From: Caballeronia novacaledonica
GTDB taxonomy: Bacteria; Pseudomonadota; Gammaproteobacteria; Burkholderiales; Burkholderiaceae
Length of the DNA stretch: 64,000 bases
Reading direction: 5' to 3'
NCBI RefSeq assembly: GCF_900258035.1
Contig: NZ_OGTP01000023.1
Location: 1 to 64,000, forward strand
In this document: positions 42,971-52,232 of the stretch, one piece after another
Layout: each line of letters starts with the position of its first letter
Numbering within the stretch: position 1 is the first letter of the stretch
Notes under the pieces: model-generated
The model's database searches: none
What the model was told of the DNA's origin: nothing
The model's input: the letters and a program-made list of their open reading frames with translations, nothing else
Program-made: the position numbers and the translations under genes

Positions 42971-43198
42971 TCAGTCCTGCGCCTGCATGAGCGGGCTTTC
43001 CTGCTTCGATTTGTCGACGCTCGCATCGTTGCTTTGCTGCGCGTCCTGCGCGATGGTCTGCGTGTTCATGCCTTGTTGCGACATGGGCGCGCCTTCCATC
43101 GGCGAATAGTACGGCGCGGGGCCGTAGCCGCTCGCCATTGCGTAGGAAGCGCCCGCGAGCGCCGCGACGATGATGATGCCTTTGAGAGTGCCGGTCAT
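42971..43198 (-). CDS. Small single-span membrane protein (tandem copy 2)
   Basis: 75 residues, MTGTLKGIIIVAALAGASYA then a polar region rich in Gln, Met and Ser (APMSQQGMNTQTIAQDAQQS) and the shared tail KSKQESPLMQAQD. Paralogue of the protein at 42529. Preceded by GCTCCTGAGG-type leader (minus strand CCTCAGGAGCACTATCATG), which includes AGGAG. Confidence 0.8.
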   Translation of the reverse strand: MTGTLKGIIIVAALAGASYAMASGYGPAPYYSPMEGAPMSQQGMNTQTIAQDAQQSNDASVDKSKQESPLMQAQD

Positions 43199-43333
43199 GA
43201 TAGTGCTCCTGAGGGTTTCACATAGTCACTTCAATCGGCCTCATTGCACTGCCTGCCAGCAACCGACCTTCTGAAATGTGCACGCAGTCTACTGGCGCGG
43301 ACCGGCGTTGAAATCCCCTCAAAAGCACGGATA
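43199..43333 (-). promoter_or_regulatory. Duplicated leader/promoter region B
   Basis: Second copy of the conserved upstream block; see region at 42751. Confidence 0.7.
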
Positions 43334-43376
43334 AAAATGGATGGGCGCGTCGCTCATGTATGGAGCGTGTCATGCA

Positions 43377-45185
43377 TCACACGTTGTCCTCGACAGCGAC
43401 GGATACCGCACCCGCATTGATCGTCAGCCGCGTGCGCTTTTGCAGCGGGCTTTGCGGCGCGGTGCCGTCGGCGTTGAGGAACTTCATCTTGTTGAAGATC
43501 GCGACGAACTGCGTGGGCGTGACCGTCGCCGATGCATAGCCGATGCCGTCGTGATCCGCATACTGCATGTCCGGATTGTTCTGGCGGATGAAGCTGTCGA
43601 GCAGCGCGGAAGAACTGATGAGCGACGCGAGCGGCATGCCCGCCGCATACGTCTTCACGTCTTCGAAGAAAGGCTGGCTGCTGATGCCCGCCGACATCAG
43701 ATCGATCATCACGGGCGTGCCCGTCGCGGGATCGGGCACATCGCGCACGATGCCCGCCTGGAACGCGTGCAGATCGCCCGTGATCGCGACGAGATTCGTG
43801 ATGTTCTGCGTCTTCACGAACGACAGCAGATCCGCCTTGTGCGACGGATAGCCATCCCACGCATCGCAGTCGAGCACGAACACGACGTTGTCGGGCGCCG
43901 GCGCGATCGACGAAAGATCGAGCCACAAGCGGTTCATCATCACTTCGTTGCCCCAGACCTTCCATATCGACGTCGAAGCCTTCAGCGTGTCCTTCCACCA
44001 TTGCGTCTGCGTGGGACCGAAGATCGACGGCACGCGTCCGAGGCGTTGCGTATCGGCGGCTTCGAACTGCGCGAGCACTTGCTGCGGCACGAAATAACGC
44101 GAGCCGACGAGATCGTTGCCATTGACCGGATCGTGCCCGAGCGCCTGCGCGATCGCCGCTTCGCTGACGACGTGATCGTCGCGATAGAGCCGCTCGTCGG
44201 TCATCACGAGATGCATCAGCGAGCCGAAGTGGAAGTCGCGATAGATGCGGATGTTGTCGTAGGCCGGGTTGTTCAGATCGAACGACACGTCGCCCCAATC
44301 GACCGGCAGATACTCCGCCCACGCCTGATTCGCGTTGCGCCGGCGCGCGGTCTGCTGAAGGTTCGCGTTCGTATAGGTCTGATGATCCTGCCAGCAGTCG
44401 TCGGAGAACTCGTGATCGTCCCAGATCGCGATGATGGGAAAGCGCGCGTGCACGTTCTGCAGGCGCGCGTCGCCCCGATACGTGCGATACAGCGTGCGGT
44501 AGTCATCGACCGTGTTCGCATAGGAACCGCCGCTCGGCAGCGTGATGGTCGGATGCGCGGGCTCCACGGTGCCGGGCTGCGCGGCGAAGCCCGCCTCGTA
44601 GATGTAATCGCCCAGATGCACGACGAAGTCGAGATCGGTTTCGGCGGCGAGCAGCGACATCGCCTGCCAGTGATTCGCGCTCCAGTTCTGGCACACGAAC
44701 CACGCGAAGCGCAGTTGCGGAATCGCTTCGGCCGCCGCGGCCGCGGTGCGCGTCGTGCCCGTCACGCTGACGTCGCTGCCCGCGACGAAGCGGTAGTAAT
44801 ACGTCGTCTTCGCGGCGAGCCCCGTGACTTTGATACGCACCGTGAAGTCGTAATCCGGCACGGCGCTCAACGGCACGCTGGCGACGAGCTGCGCGAAGTT
44901 CTGCTGCGCGGACACCTGCAACGTCAGCGCGACGGGCGTCGCCGGCGTCGCCGCATTGCTGCCGTTCGCGACGCAACGGGTCCAGAATACGGCGGAGACG
45001 TCACGCGGATCGCCGCTCGCGACGCCTTGCGGGAACGCGAATGCGCCCGCCGGCGGAGGCGGCGTCGAACCGACGCTTCCGGGATTGTCGTCGTCGTGAT
45101 CGCCGGAATGGCAGGCGGCGAGCGAGCCGGCGGCGGCCGCGACGGTATAGAACGAGGACAGCGAGAGAAAGCGGCGACGGTCCAT
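43377..45185 (-). CDS. phoD: Alkaline phosphatase D family protein (PhoD-like), Tat-exported
   Basis: 602 residues. Twin-arginine signal MDRRRFLSLSSFYTVAAAAG with a lipobox-like LAAC just after it. N-terminal Fn3-like PhoD_N domain from about 45 (FPQGVASGDPRDVSAVFWTR). Metallophosphatase core: FVHLGDYIYEAGF, IWDDHEFSDD, MTDERLYRDD, ITGDLHAFQAG. Hydrolyses phosphomono/diesters in the periplasm with Fe/Ca, typical of phosphate scavenging. The phn cluster in the same window serves the same nutrient, but no Pho box was identified here. Confidence 0.93.
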   Translation of the reverse strand: MDRRRFLSLSSFYTVAAAAGSLAACHSGDHDDDNPGSVGSTPPPPAGAFAFPQGVASGDPRDVSAVFWTRCVANGSNAATPATPVALTLQVSAQQNFAQLVASVPLSAVPDYDFTVRIKVTGLAAKTTYYYRFVAGSDVSVTGTTRTAAAAAEAIPQLRFAWFVCQNWSANHWQAMSLLAAETDLDFVVHLGDYIYEAGFAAQPGTVEPAHPTITLPSGGSYANTVDDYRTLYRTYRGDARLQNVHARFPIIAIWDDHEFSDDCWQDHQTYTNANLQQTARRRNANQAWAEYLPVDWGDVSFDLNNPAYDNIRIYRDFHFGSLMHLVMTDERLYRDDHVVSEAAIAQALGHDPVNGNDLVGSRYFVPQQVLAQFEAADTQRLGRVPSIFGPTQTQWWKDTLKASTSIWKVWGNEVMMNRLWLDLSSIAPAPDNVVFVLDCDAWDGYPSHKADLLSFVKTQNITNLVAITGDLHAFQAGIVRDVPDPATGTPVMIDLMSAGISSQPFFEDVKTYAAGMPLASLISSSALLDSFIRQNNPDMQYADHDGIGYASATVTPTQFVAIFNKMKFLNADGTAPQSPLQKRTRLTINAGAVSVAVEDNV

Positions 45186-45505
45186 GAGAGCCTCCGTTTG
45201 CAGACGTCGATGCGGTGCACGACAGACGGGAGTTCGCTGGATGCGTCGAGCGGTCCATCCGACGGATAAGCGAGGCTCTCTTCGGAAATGAAATGCTTAA
45301 CGCTATAAATCACGCCCCGCACTGTCAAGGGACGTTTGCGTGACAGCATGGCGTGGCGATCCGCTTTTTACAAAGGCGCCGGTGCGCGGCGCGGCGAGCG
45401 GGTAAACTATGGCGAGCGGCGTTGTCCAAGCCACGTCCACCCACGGACGACGGCTACACTAAAAAGGCGATCCACCATTTCACCGCTGCGCTGACGACCT
45501 TAACC

Positions 45506-47455
45506 ATGACCAGATCGAGATCAGCCGTCCCCCAGTTCGGCGTCGCAGGCCCGGCGTCGAGCGACCACGCGATGAGCGACGCGCAATATCACGCGCTCGT
45601 CGACGCGATCGAAGACTGCGCGATTTTCATGCTCGACCTCAAAGGCCGCATCACGAGCTGGAACAAGGGCGCGCGCAAGATCAAGGGTTACGAGGCGCAC
45701 GAGATCATCGGCCAGCATCTGTCGCGCTTCTATACGGCGGAATCGGTGGCGCGCGGCTGGCCCGAATACGAGCTGAAGCAGGCGTATGCGACCGGCCGCT
45801 TCGAAGACGAAGGCTGGCGCGTGCGCAAGGACGGCACGCTGTTCTGGGCGAACGTCGTCATTACTGCCGCGCGCAATACGAATGGCGAGATCATCGGCTA
45901 CGCGAAATGCACGCGCGATCTCACCGCGAAGCGCGCGGAGGAAGAGAAGCTGCGCCTGTCGGAAGAGCGCTTCCGCTTGCTCGTGGAAAGCGTGAGCGAC
46001 TACGCGATCTTCATGCTCGATCCGGGCGGCCATATCGCGAGCTGGAACACGGGCGCGATGCGCATCAAGGGGTATCAGCCGTCGGACATTCTGGGCAAGC
46101 ACTTTTCGACGTTCTATTGCCCCGAAGACCTCGCCGCCAACGTTCCCGAGATCGAGCTTCAGACCGCGATCCGCACGGGCCGCGTGGAAAACGAAGGCTG
46201 GCGCGTGCGCAAGGACGGCTCGCTCTTTTGGGCGAACGTCGTCATCACGGCGGTGTACGACGAGCATCGCGTGCTGCGCGGCTTCGCGAAAGTCACGCGC
46301 GACATGAGCGAGCGCAAGCGCCTCGAACAGCTCGAAGTCTCGTCGCGGCGCATCAGCGAATTTCTCGCGACGCTCGCGCACGAACTGCGCAATCCGCTCG
46401 CGCCGGTGCGCAATGCCATCGGCGTGATGCAGATGGAAGCGGACATGCCGCAGCGCATCACCGCGTGCCGCGACATCATCGACAGGCAGACGTCGCATCT
46501 CGGCCGGCTCGTCGACGATCTGCTGGACATGGGCCGCATCACCACGGGCAAGATCGATCTGCGCATGGCGCGCGTGGACGTGAGCGATATCGTCTCGCGC
46601 AGCATCGAGCTCGTGCATCCTTTCACCGATGAACGCGCGCAGCGCGTCGTCGCGAAGCTGCCGCAGGAGCCGGTTCATGTGATGGGCGACAGCACGCGGC
46701 TCGTGCAGGTCGTGCAGAACCTGTTGAACAATGCGTCGAAGTTCTCGCCGCGCGCGAGCAAGATCAGCGTCGAAGTCGAGCGCGAGGCGAGCGCGCTGCT
46801 GCTGAAAGTGATCGACAGCGGGCGTGGAATTTCGCAAAAGGGCCTCACGTCCATCTTCGATCTCTTCGTGCAGGAAGATCATTATCTGAATCCCGGCGAG
46901 GCGGGGCTCGGCATCGGGCTGACGCTGTGCCGGTCTATCGTCGAGATGCATGGCGGTTCGATCAGCGCGGCGAGCGCCGGCCTGAATCAGGGCAGCACGT
47001 TCACGGTGCGCCTGCCCTACGCCTCCGACGACGACGCGCCGCGGCCGCATCGCGTGCTCGCGCAGAATGCGCTGCAGCCCGCCGGCGATACGCTGCGCAT
47101 CGTGGTGATCGACGACAACCAGGATTCAGCCGACAGCCTCGCGATGCTGCTTCAGATGAAGGGGCATGACGTGCGTATCGCGTATCACGGCAAGGAAGGA
47201 CTCGATGTCATCCGGCATTTTCCGCCGGAGTTGATTCTGCTCGATCTGGCGTTACCCGATATGGACGGCTACGCGGTGCTGCGGACGCTGCGCTCGCAAC
47301 GGCTCCTCGGGCGCGCGACGGTGGTCGCGATGACGGGCTTCGGTCAAGAGAGCGACAAGGAGCGGTCGGCGCGAGCCGGGTTCGATGCGCATCTGGTGAA
47401 GCCGGTGGATTTCGAAGTGCTGGACCGGTTGCTGGAGAAGGTGGCGGAGCGGTGA
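45506..47455 (+). CDS. PAS-PAS hybrid histidine kinase with C-terminal receiver
   Basis: 649 residues from the ATG at 45506. Two tandem PAS domains (about 25-145 and 155-275) with near-identical hallmarks: CAIFMLDLKGRITSWNKGAR and YAIFMLDPGGHIASWNTGAM, each followed by GWRVRKDG(T/S)LFWANVVITA. HisKA with FLATLAHELRNPLAPVRNAI (phosphorylated His), HATPase with NLLNNASKFSP, IDSGRGIS and GLGIGLTLCR. Receiver domain 530-645 with IDDNQDSA and phospho-Asp in LILLDLALPDMDG. No membrane span, so a cytoplasmic sensor, probably of redox or light via PAS ligands (inference). Confidence 0.93.
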   Translation: MTRSRSAVPQFGVAGPASSDHAMSDAQYHALVDAIEDCAIFMLDLKGRITSWNKGARKIKGYEAHEIIGQHLSRFYTAESVARGWPEYELKQAYATGRFEDEGWRVRKDGTLFWANVVITAARNTNGEIIGYAKCTRDLTAKRAEEEKLRLSEERFRLLVESVSDYAIFMLDPGGHIASWNTGAMRIKGYQPSDILGKHFSTFYCPEDLAANVPEIELQTAIRTGRVENEGWRVRKDGSLFWANVVITAVYDEHRVLRGFAKVTRDMSERKRLEQLEVSSRRISEFLATLAHELRNPLAPVRNAIGVMQMEADMPQRITACRDIIDRQTSHLGRLVDDLLDMGRITTGKIDLRMARVDVSDIVSRSIELVHPFTDERAQRVVAKLPQEPVHVMGDSTRLVQVVQNLLNNASKFSPRASKISVEVEREASALLLKVIDSGRGISQKGLTSIFDLFVQEDHYLNPGEAGLGIGLTLCRSIVEMHGGSISAASAGLNQGSTFTVRLPYASDDDAPRPHRVLAQNALQPAGDTLRIVVIDDNQDSADSLAMLLQMKGHDVRIAYHGKEGLDVIRHFPPELILLDLALPDMDGYAVLRTLRSQRLLGRATVVAMTGFGQESDKERSARAGFDAHLVKPVDFEVLDRLLEKVAER

Positions 47456-47479
47456 GGTCTGCGGCAACGAGAGAAAAAC

Positions 47480-48601
47480 CTACGCCCTCACCACCCGCAA
47501 CGGAAACACGACCCTCGACGCAATCAACCCCAGCGCCCCGCCGAGCAGCGTCTCCCAAGCCCGCGCAGTCAGCAATTCGACCGAATGCACGCCGCTCGCG
47601 GCCATCGTCACGATGAGCACGAACGCGAACGCCCCGCACGCGACGTCATAGCGCTCGGGCAACGCCATCGCATAAGCGATCATCGCGAATGCCGACAACG
47701 TCCACACGACGAGCGGCCAATGCTCCGCAAGCGGCAGACACGCGATCCCGATCGGCACGCCGACGAGCGTCCCGTAGATGCGCCGCCGCACGCGCTCCGC
47801 CGTTCCGACCGCCGATGTCGCCACGACATACACACAAGCCGTGATCGCCCACGCCGATTCCGCCAGCACGAACACGCGATTCAGCGCCACGACGACGAGC
47901 GCGCCGCACGCCGCCTGCAGGCCCATCGCGAATGCGGGCGAGATCGCGTGGCGCCCATATGCCGGCTCCGACGCCAGCGCGGGCAGCAAGGCCGGATGCT
48001 CGGCCGGCCCGCTCAGGACGCGCGGCACGATGGCCGCGAGCATGCCGATCAGCAAGGCGATCAGAATCGCCGGTGAATCGCCGGGTCTGAGGTCCATCCC
48101 ATAGGCGAGAAGCTGTCCGATATAAAGCTGCGAGCCGATACCCGCGCCGATCAGCCCGAAACGCTTCAGATAGCCCGCGAGAAACGCGCCCGTCACGAGA
48201 ATCAGCTCGGCGCCGCCGCGCCCGAACTCGCGCAGCGTCGAGCCGAAGAGCGCGAATGTCAGCGCGCCGAATGCGGCGGCCATGCACAAAATGGCGAGGT
48301 CGCGGCTCGATTCGAAACGCGTCGTGCGCGCTTCCGACACGCTCGCCCACAGCGCGAAGCCGCCCGCGAGCGTGCCGACGGACACGCCCGGCGGCACGCT
48401 CTGCGTCACGTCCTGCAACGCGCCGAGCGCCGCCGCGAGCCCGTACGCGGTGACGAGCCGCAAGCCCTTGATCCGCCGATGCGTGCCCGGATCGACGCGA
48501 TCGAGCCACGCGAGCGCCATCCGCGCGTAACGCCCGAGCGTCAGTGCAACGTCCGCGAGGCGGGTTCTCGCGCCGATATTCTGCTCGTCGTCCATGGGCA
48601 T
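47480..48601 (-). CDS. FUSC-family inner-membrane protein
   Basis: 373 residues with about ten hydrophobic spans in two blocks. The second block (AITACVYVVATSAVGTAERV, RRRIYGTLVGVPIGIACLPL, ARAWETLLGGALGLIASRVV) carries the FUSC/YccS signature R..GT..G...G. Such proteins are linked to aromatic acid or fusaric-acid efflux. No membrane fusion or outer-membrane partner is adjacent. GTG/ATG alternatives two codons apart at the start. Confidence 0.88.
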   Translation of the reverse strand: MPMDDEQNIGARTRLADVALTLGRYARMALAWLDRVDPGTHRRIKGLRLVTAYGLAAALGALQDVTQSVPPGVSVGTLAGGFALWASVSEARTTRFESSRDLAILCMAAAFGALTFALFGSTLREFGRGGAELILVTGAFLAGYLKRFGLIGAGIGSQLYIGQLLAYGMDLRPGDSPAILIALLIGMLAAIVPRVLSGPAEHPALLPALASEPAYGRHAISPAFAMGLQAACGALVVVALNRVFVLAESAWAITACVYVVATSAVGTAERVRRRIYGTLVGVPIGIACLPLAEHWPLVVWTLSAFAMIAYAMALPERYDVACGAFAFVLIVTMAASGVHSVELLTARAWETLLGGALGLIASRVVFPLRVVRA

Positions 48602-48631
48602 TCACCGAAGGAAACGCGTCTGCAACGCATT

Positions 48632-49570
48632 CTAGGCGATGCCGCGCGCCGCGTTCCGTCCGCGTGCGCGTTTGACGGGCGCTTTCGCCGCGCCATGCCG
48701 CGCGGCCTCGACGATGCAGCCGGCGAGCCGCGCCGCCGCATCCGGCTCGTCCGCGCGCACGCGCCGCGCCCGCTCGACGAGCCCGATCTCGCGATGAAAC
48801 GTGGCGTCGCCGAGATCGAGCGCGACCGCGCCGCGCGGCCATGCGCCGATGCCGTCGGACACCGGCACGAGCGCCACGCCCAAGTCCCGCGCCACCAGTT
48901 GCGCGATGCCCGGCAATTCGTCGACTTCGATCGAATCGCGCACCGCGATGCGCCGCTTCGTCAGAAACGTATCGACTTGCCGGCCGCCGAACGAGCGCCG
49001 GTCGTAGCGGATGAACGGCTCCGACTCGATTAATTCGCGCCAGTCCGCCCCTTTCTTCGCGGCGGGCGCGAGCAGCACGAACGGCTCCGCGGCGAGCGTG
49101 CGCCATTGCAGCTCCGCCGGCAGCGAAAACGGCGGACGGATGATGACGGCCATGTCCATCTCGCCGGCATCGACGCTCGCCAGCAGATTGAGCGACACGC
49201 CCGGCACGAGCCGGATGCGCCACGCGGGCAGCATGCGCCGGAATGCGCCGATCGCTTCGGGCAGCAGCGCCGCATGCGCCGATGCGATCGCGCCCACCGA
49301 CAGCGAGCCGCCGCGCCCGTCCTCGCCTTCAGGTTCGGCGAGGCGCGCGTACAGCGCGATCAGTTCGCCGGCGAGTTCCAGCGTGCGCCTGCCGGCCTTG
49401 TTGAGCGTCGCGGAGCGGCCGGTGCGGTCGAAGAGCGCGACGCCGAGATGCGCTTCGAGGCGTTGCATCTGCGCGCTCACGGCCGATTGCGTGAGGCCGA
49501 TCTGCGCGCCCGCGCCCGCAAACGTGCCGTGGCGCGCCACCGCCATGAAAGTCTGAAGTTCGCGCAGCAT
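48632..49570 (-). CDS. LysR-family transcriptional regulator
   Basis: 312 residues. HTH: LRELQTFMAVARHGTFAGAG, GLTQSAVSAQMQRLEAHLGV, LFDRTGRSATLNKAGRRTLE. Effector domain from about 90 (SVGAIASAHAALLPEAIGAF, RMLPAWRIRLVPG). Unusual C-terminal basic extension (KAPVKRARGRNAARG). Divergent from the VOC gene with about 110 bases between, which it probably regulates. Confidence 0.93.
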   Translation of the reverse strand: MLRELQTFMAVARHGTFAGAGAQIGLTQSAVSAQMQRLEAHLGVALFDRTGRSATLNKAGRRTLELAGELIALYARLAEPEGEDGRGGSLSVGAIASAHAALLPEAIGAFRRMLPAWRIRLVPGVSLNLLASVDAGEMDMAVIIRPPFSLPAELQWRTLAAEPFVLLAPAAKKGADWRELIESEPFIRYDRRSFGGRQVDTFLTKRRIAVRDSIEVDELPGIAQLVARDLGVALVPVSDGIGAWPRGAVALDLGDATFHREIGLVERARRVRADEPDAAARLAGCIVEAARHGAAKAPVKRARGRNAARGIA

Positions 49571-49682
49571 GTCGATTCATCGAAAATATTGTGGCTGACC
49601 CCCGCAATATATCGTTTTTCAACATTTTCTTTTGTCAATACACTGGTCTTCGTTCCCTACGCCGAAAAAAGGATTCATCGCC

Positions 49683-50117
49683 ATGAGCACGACCCAGCAC
49701 GCCATGCCGCCGTTTCACCTTGCATTCCCCGTTCACAGCCTCGCCGCCGCGCGCGCGTTCTATGGCGAACTGCTCGGCTGCCCGGAAGGCCGCAGCTCCG
49801 ATGCCTGGGTGGATTTCGATTTCTACGGACATCAGATCGTCGCGCACCTCGCGCCCGAGGAAGCCGGGCATGGTTCGACGAGCGCCGTCGATGGAGACGC
49901 CGTGCCGGTGCGTCACTTCGGCGTCGTGCTGTCGATTCCGCAATGGGAAGAACTCGCCGACAAGCTGCGCGCCGCGGGCACGCGCTTCATCATCGAGCCG
50001 CATGTGCGCTTCAAGGGCGAAGTCGGCGAGCAGGCGACGATGTTCTTCCTCGATCCGTCGGGCAATGCGGTCGAGATCAAGGCGTTCGCGGATATGTCGT
50101 CGCTGTTCGCGAAGTAA
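49683..50117 (+). CDS. VOC-family (glyoxalase/dioxygenase-like) protein
   Basis: 144 residues from the ATG at 49683. Paired beta-alpha-beta modules: PFHLAFPVHSLAAARAFYGE (metal His), FDFYGHQIVAHL, RHFGVVLSIPQWEELADKLR (second metal His) and TMFFLDPSGNAVEIKAFAD (metal Glu). The DPSGN.VE.K.F motif is typical of bleomycin-resistance/glyoxalase-fold enzymes. Substrate unknown. Expression probably controlled by the divergent LysR regulator. Confidence 0.92.
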   Translation: MSTTQHAMPPFHLAFPVHSLAAARAFYGELLGCPEGRSSDAWVDFDFYGHQIVAHLAPEEAGHGSTSAVDGDAVPVRHFGVVLSIPQWEELADKLRAAGTRFIIEPHVRFKGEVGEQATMFFLDPSGNAVEIKAFADMSSLFAK

Positions 50118-50131
50118 CGCGTGTCGATGAA

Positions 50132-50158
50132 AAACGGGACGCCTCGTGGCGTCCCGGC
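50132..50158. terminator. Bidirectional terminator between convergent genes
   Basis: Nine-base stem CGGGACGCC/GGCGTCCCG with a TCGT loop; five T residues follow on the minus strand, fewer on the plus strand. Confidence 0.8.
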
Positions 50159-50166
50159 GTCGTGCA

Positions 50167-50445
50167 TTACTGACCGGAGCCGCTCGCGCTGACCGGCGCG
50201 CCCGGACCGCTCGGCGTCGCGGTGCCGCTCGGCGCGTTGGACGGGCCTGCGTTCATCGGGCTCTTTTGCATCTTGCTCGAATGCGTGGATTTGTGGGATT
50301 TCGACTGCGCGTGCTGCGTCGTCGTTTGCGCGTTGTCGCCGGCCTGCAAGCCCGTGTTCGAGCTCGGCGGATTATCTTGCGCGAAAGCCGACGCACAAAC
50401 GAGAGCAAAAGCGCCGGCGGCGGCGGAAAGGGCGAAACGTTTCAT
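50167..50445 (-). CDS. Exported small Ser/Thr/Pro-rich protein
   Basis: 92 residues. Start at the ATG at 50445 because AGGAG lies eight bases upstream. Signal peptide MKRFALSAAAGAFALVCASA with cleavage at AFAQ. The mature part is disordered-looking (SNTGLQAGDNAQTTTQHAQS, KSHKSTHSSKMQKSPMNAG) and ends in Pro/Gly/Ser repeats. Common as a small periplasmic protein of unknown function in Burkholderiaceae. Confidence 0.8.
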   Translation of the reverse strand: MKRFALSAAAGAFALVCASAFAQDNPPSSNTGLQAGDNAQTTTQHAQSKSHKSTHSSKMQKSPMNAGPSNAPSGTATPSGPGAPVSASGSGQ

Positions 50446-50622
50446 ATCGGACACTCCTGTTGGCGGTTTGCGAATGCGATGCTTGCGGCGGGTTCTGCCT
50501 GCCGGTCGCGACGCTCATGCCGCGACCAGCTCGCACGTTACGAGTCAGCACGCGCTATGCCACGGTCTGACGTTTCGCAAACGGAGTTTCGTCGATGAAA
50601 GGCGCGCCCTTTCGTCGAACAT

Positions 50623-52161
50623 TCAGGTTTTGAACACCGAGACCGCGCGTTTCAGCTCTTCGGCCTGAACGGCGAGCGCGGCGGCGGCGGCCGTCGCCTG
50701 CTCGACGAGCGCCGCGTTCTGCTGCGTGACGGCGTCCATCTGCGTGATCGCGACGCCGACCTGCTCGATGCCCTGCGTCTGCTGCGAAGACGCCGACGAA
50801 ATCTCGTTCATGATGTCGTTCACGCGCGTGACGGACGTGAGAATCTGCTTCATCGTGTCGCCGGATTGCTGCGCGAGATCCTGCCCGGCCGTGACGTTCG
50901 TCACCGATTCGTCGATGAGCGTTTTCACGTCCTTCGCCGCCGCCGCGCAACGCTGCGCGAGCGCGCGCACTTCCGATGCGACCACCGCGAAGCCGCGTCC
51001 GTGTTCGCCCGCGCGCGCCGCTTCGACGGCCGCGTTCAACGCGAGAATGTTGGTCTGAAACGCGATGCCCTCGATCACGCCGATGATGTCGACGATCTTC
51101 TCCGAGCTGCCCGCGATCTTGTCCATCGTCGCGACGACGCCGAGCACGACGCCGCTGCCGCTTTCGACCGTCGACGACGCGCTCGCCGCGAGCTGGCTCG
51201 CCTGTCCCGCGTTGTCGGAATTGAGGCGCACCGTCGAGGTCAGTTCTTCCATGCTCGACGCCGTTTGCGCGAGCGAAGCGGCCTGTTCTTCCGTGCGCGA
51301 AGAAAGATCATGATGACCGTCGGCGATTTCGCGCGACGCCGCCGTGATGCCGTCCGCGACGAGCTTGATCTGCGCGATCGTCTGCGTGAGGCGCGACTGC
51401 ATCGTGTGCATCGAGTGCATGAGGCTCGACTCGTCGCCCGGCTCGATCTGCACGGACTGCGCGAGATCGCCCGCCGCGATGCGCTGGCAGACGATCGACA
51501 CGTCGCGCGGATCGCCGCCGATGCTCTTCAGCACGCCGCGAATGATGAGCGTCATCGCGAGCGTCAACGCCACGCCGATCACGCCGACGAGCAGCAGCGA
51601 CTTGAGCACGATCGCGTGAAAGGCCGCGTCGATATCGTCGATATACGCGCCGGTGTAGACGTGCCAGTCCCACTCGCGCACGTAGTCGCCGTAGGTGAGC
51701 TTTTGCAGGGGCTCGGTCTCGCCGGGCTTCGGATAGAGATACGTCGTGACATGCGAGCCGTCGAGACCGTGCTTGACGATTTCGCCGGTGAAATGCTTGC
51801 CGGTGGCATCGACGAAATCGTTGATCTTGTTTTCGGTGTCCGGGCGCACGGGATTCAGCACCTGGAACATCTTCGAATCGAGAATGCCGAGATAGCCGCT
51901 CGTGCCGTAGCGGATCGCGCGCACACTGGCGATCGCGAGTTTTTTCGCTTCGTCTTCGGGCAACGCGCCGCTTTGCGCCTGCTTCACATAGAACCGGACG
52001 ACGCTCGTCGCCGATTGAACCTGTTCGGCGAGCGCGCTTTCACGGTTGTGCATCAGCGAGTGTTTCGTGGAGATCGCGTTGAGCGCGCACAGAAGAATCA
52101 GACTGAGCCATACGAAGCCCACGGTGCTCATGAGCTTGGTCTTGAAAGAGAGTTTTTTCAC
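50623..52161 (-). CDS. Methyl-accepting chemotaxis protein with Cache sensor
   Basis: 512 residues. TM1 about 10-30, periplasmic sCache-type domain 40-185 (SVRAIRYGTSGYLGILDSKM, KHGLDGSHVTTYLYPKPG, REWDWHVYTGAYIDDI), TM2 about 188-208, HAMP, then the signalling hairpin with the invariant tip FQTNILALNAAVEAARAGEH GRGFAVVASEVR. Lacks a C-terminal NWETF pentapeptide. Senses small ligands such as carboxylates (family knowledge). Confidence 0.93.
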   Translation of the reverse strand: MKKLSFKTKLMSTVGFVWLSLILLCALNAISTKHSLMHNRESALAEQVQSATSVVRFYVKQAQSGALPEDEAKKLAIASVRAIRYGTSGYLGILDSKMFQVLNPVRPDTENKINDFVDATGKHFTGEIVKHGLDGSHVTTYLYPKPGETEPLQKLTYGDYVREWDWHVYTGAYIDDIDAAFHAIVLKSLLLVGVIGVALTLAMTLIIRGVLKSIGGDPRDVSIVCQRIAAGDLAQSVQIEPGDESSLMHSMHTMQSRLTQTIAQIKLVADGITAASREIADGHHDLSSRTEEQAASLAQTASSMEELTSTVRLNSDNAGQASQLAASASSTVESGSGVVLGVVATMDKIAGSSEKIVDIIGVIEGIAFQTNILALNAAVEAARAGEHGRGFAVVASEVRALAQRCAAAAKDVKTLIDESVTNVTAGQDLAQQSGDTMKQILTSVTRVNDIMNEISSASSQQTQGIEQVGVAITQMDAVTQQNAALVEQATAAAAALAVQAEELKRAVSVFKT

Positions 52162-52232
52162 GATCTGGTTGAAGGAGCCGATGGAAGCGCCGGGGCAGGC
52201 GCTCGCTGTGCGGCTTCCGATCGCGGGCGGTT

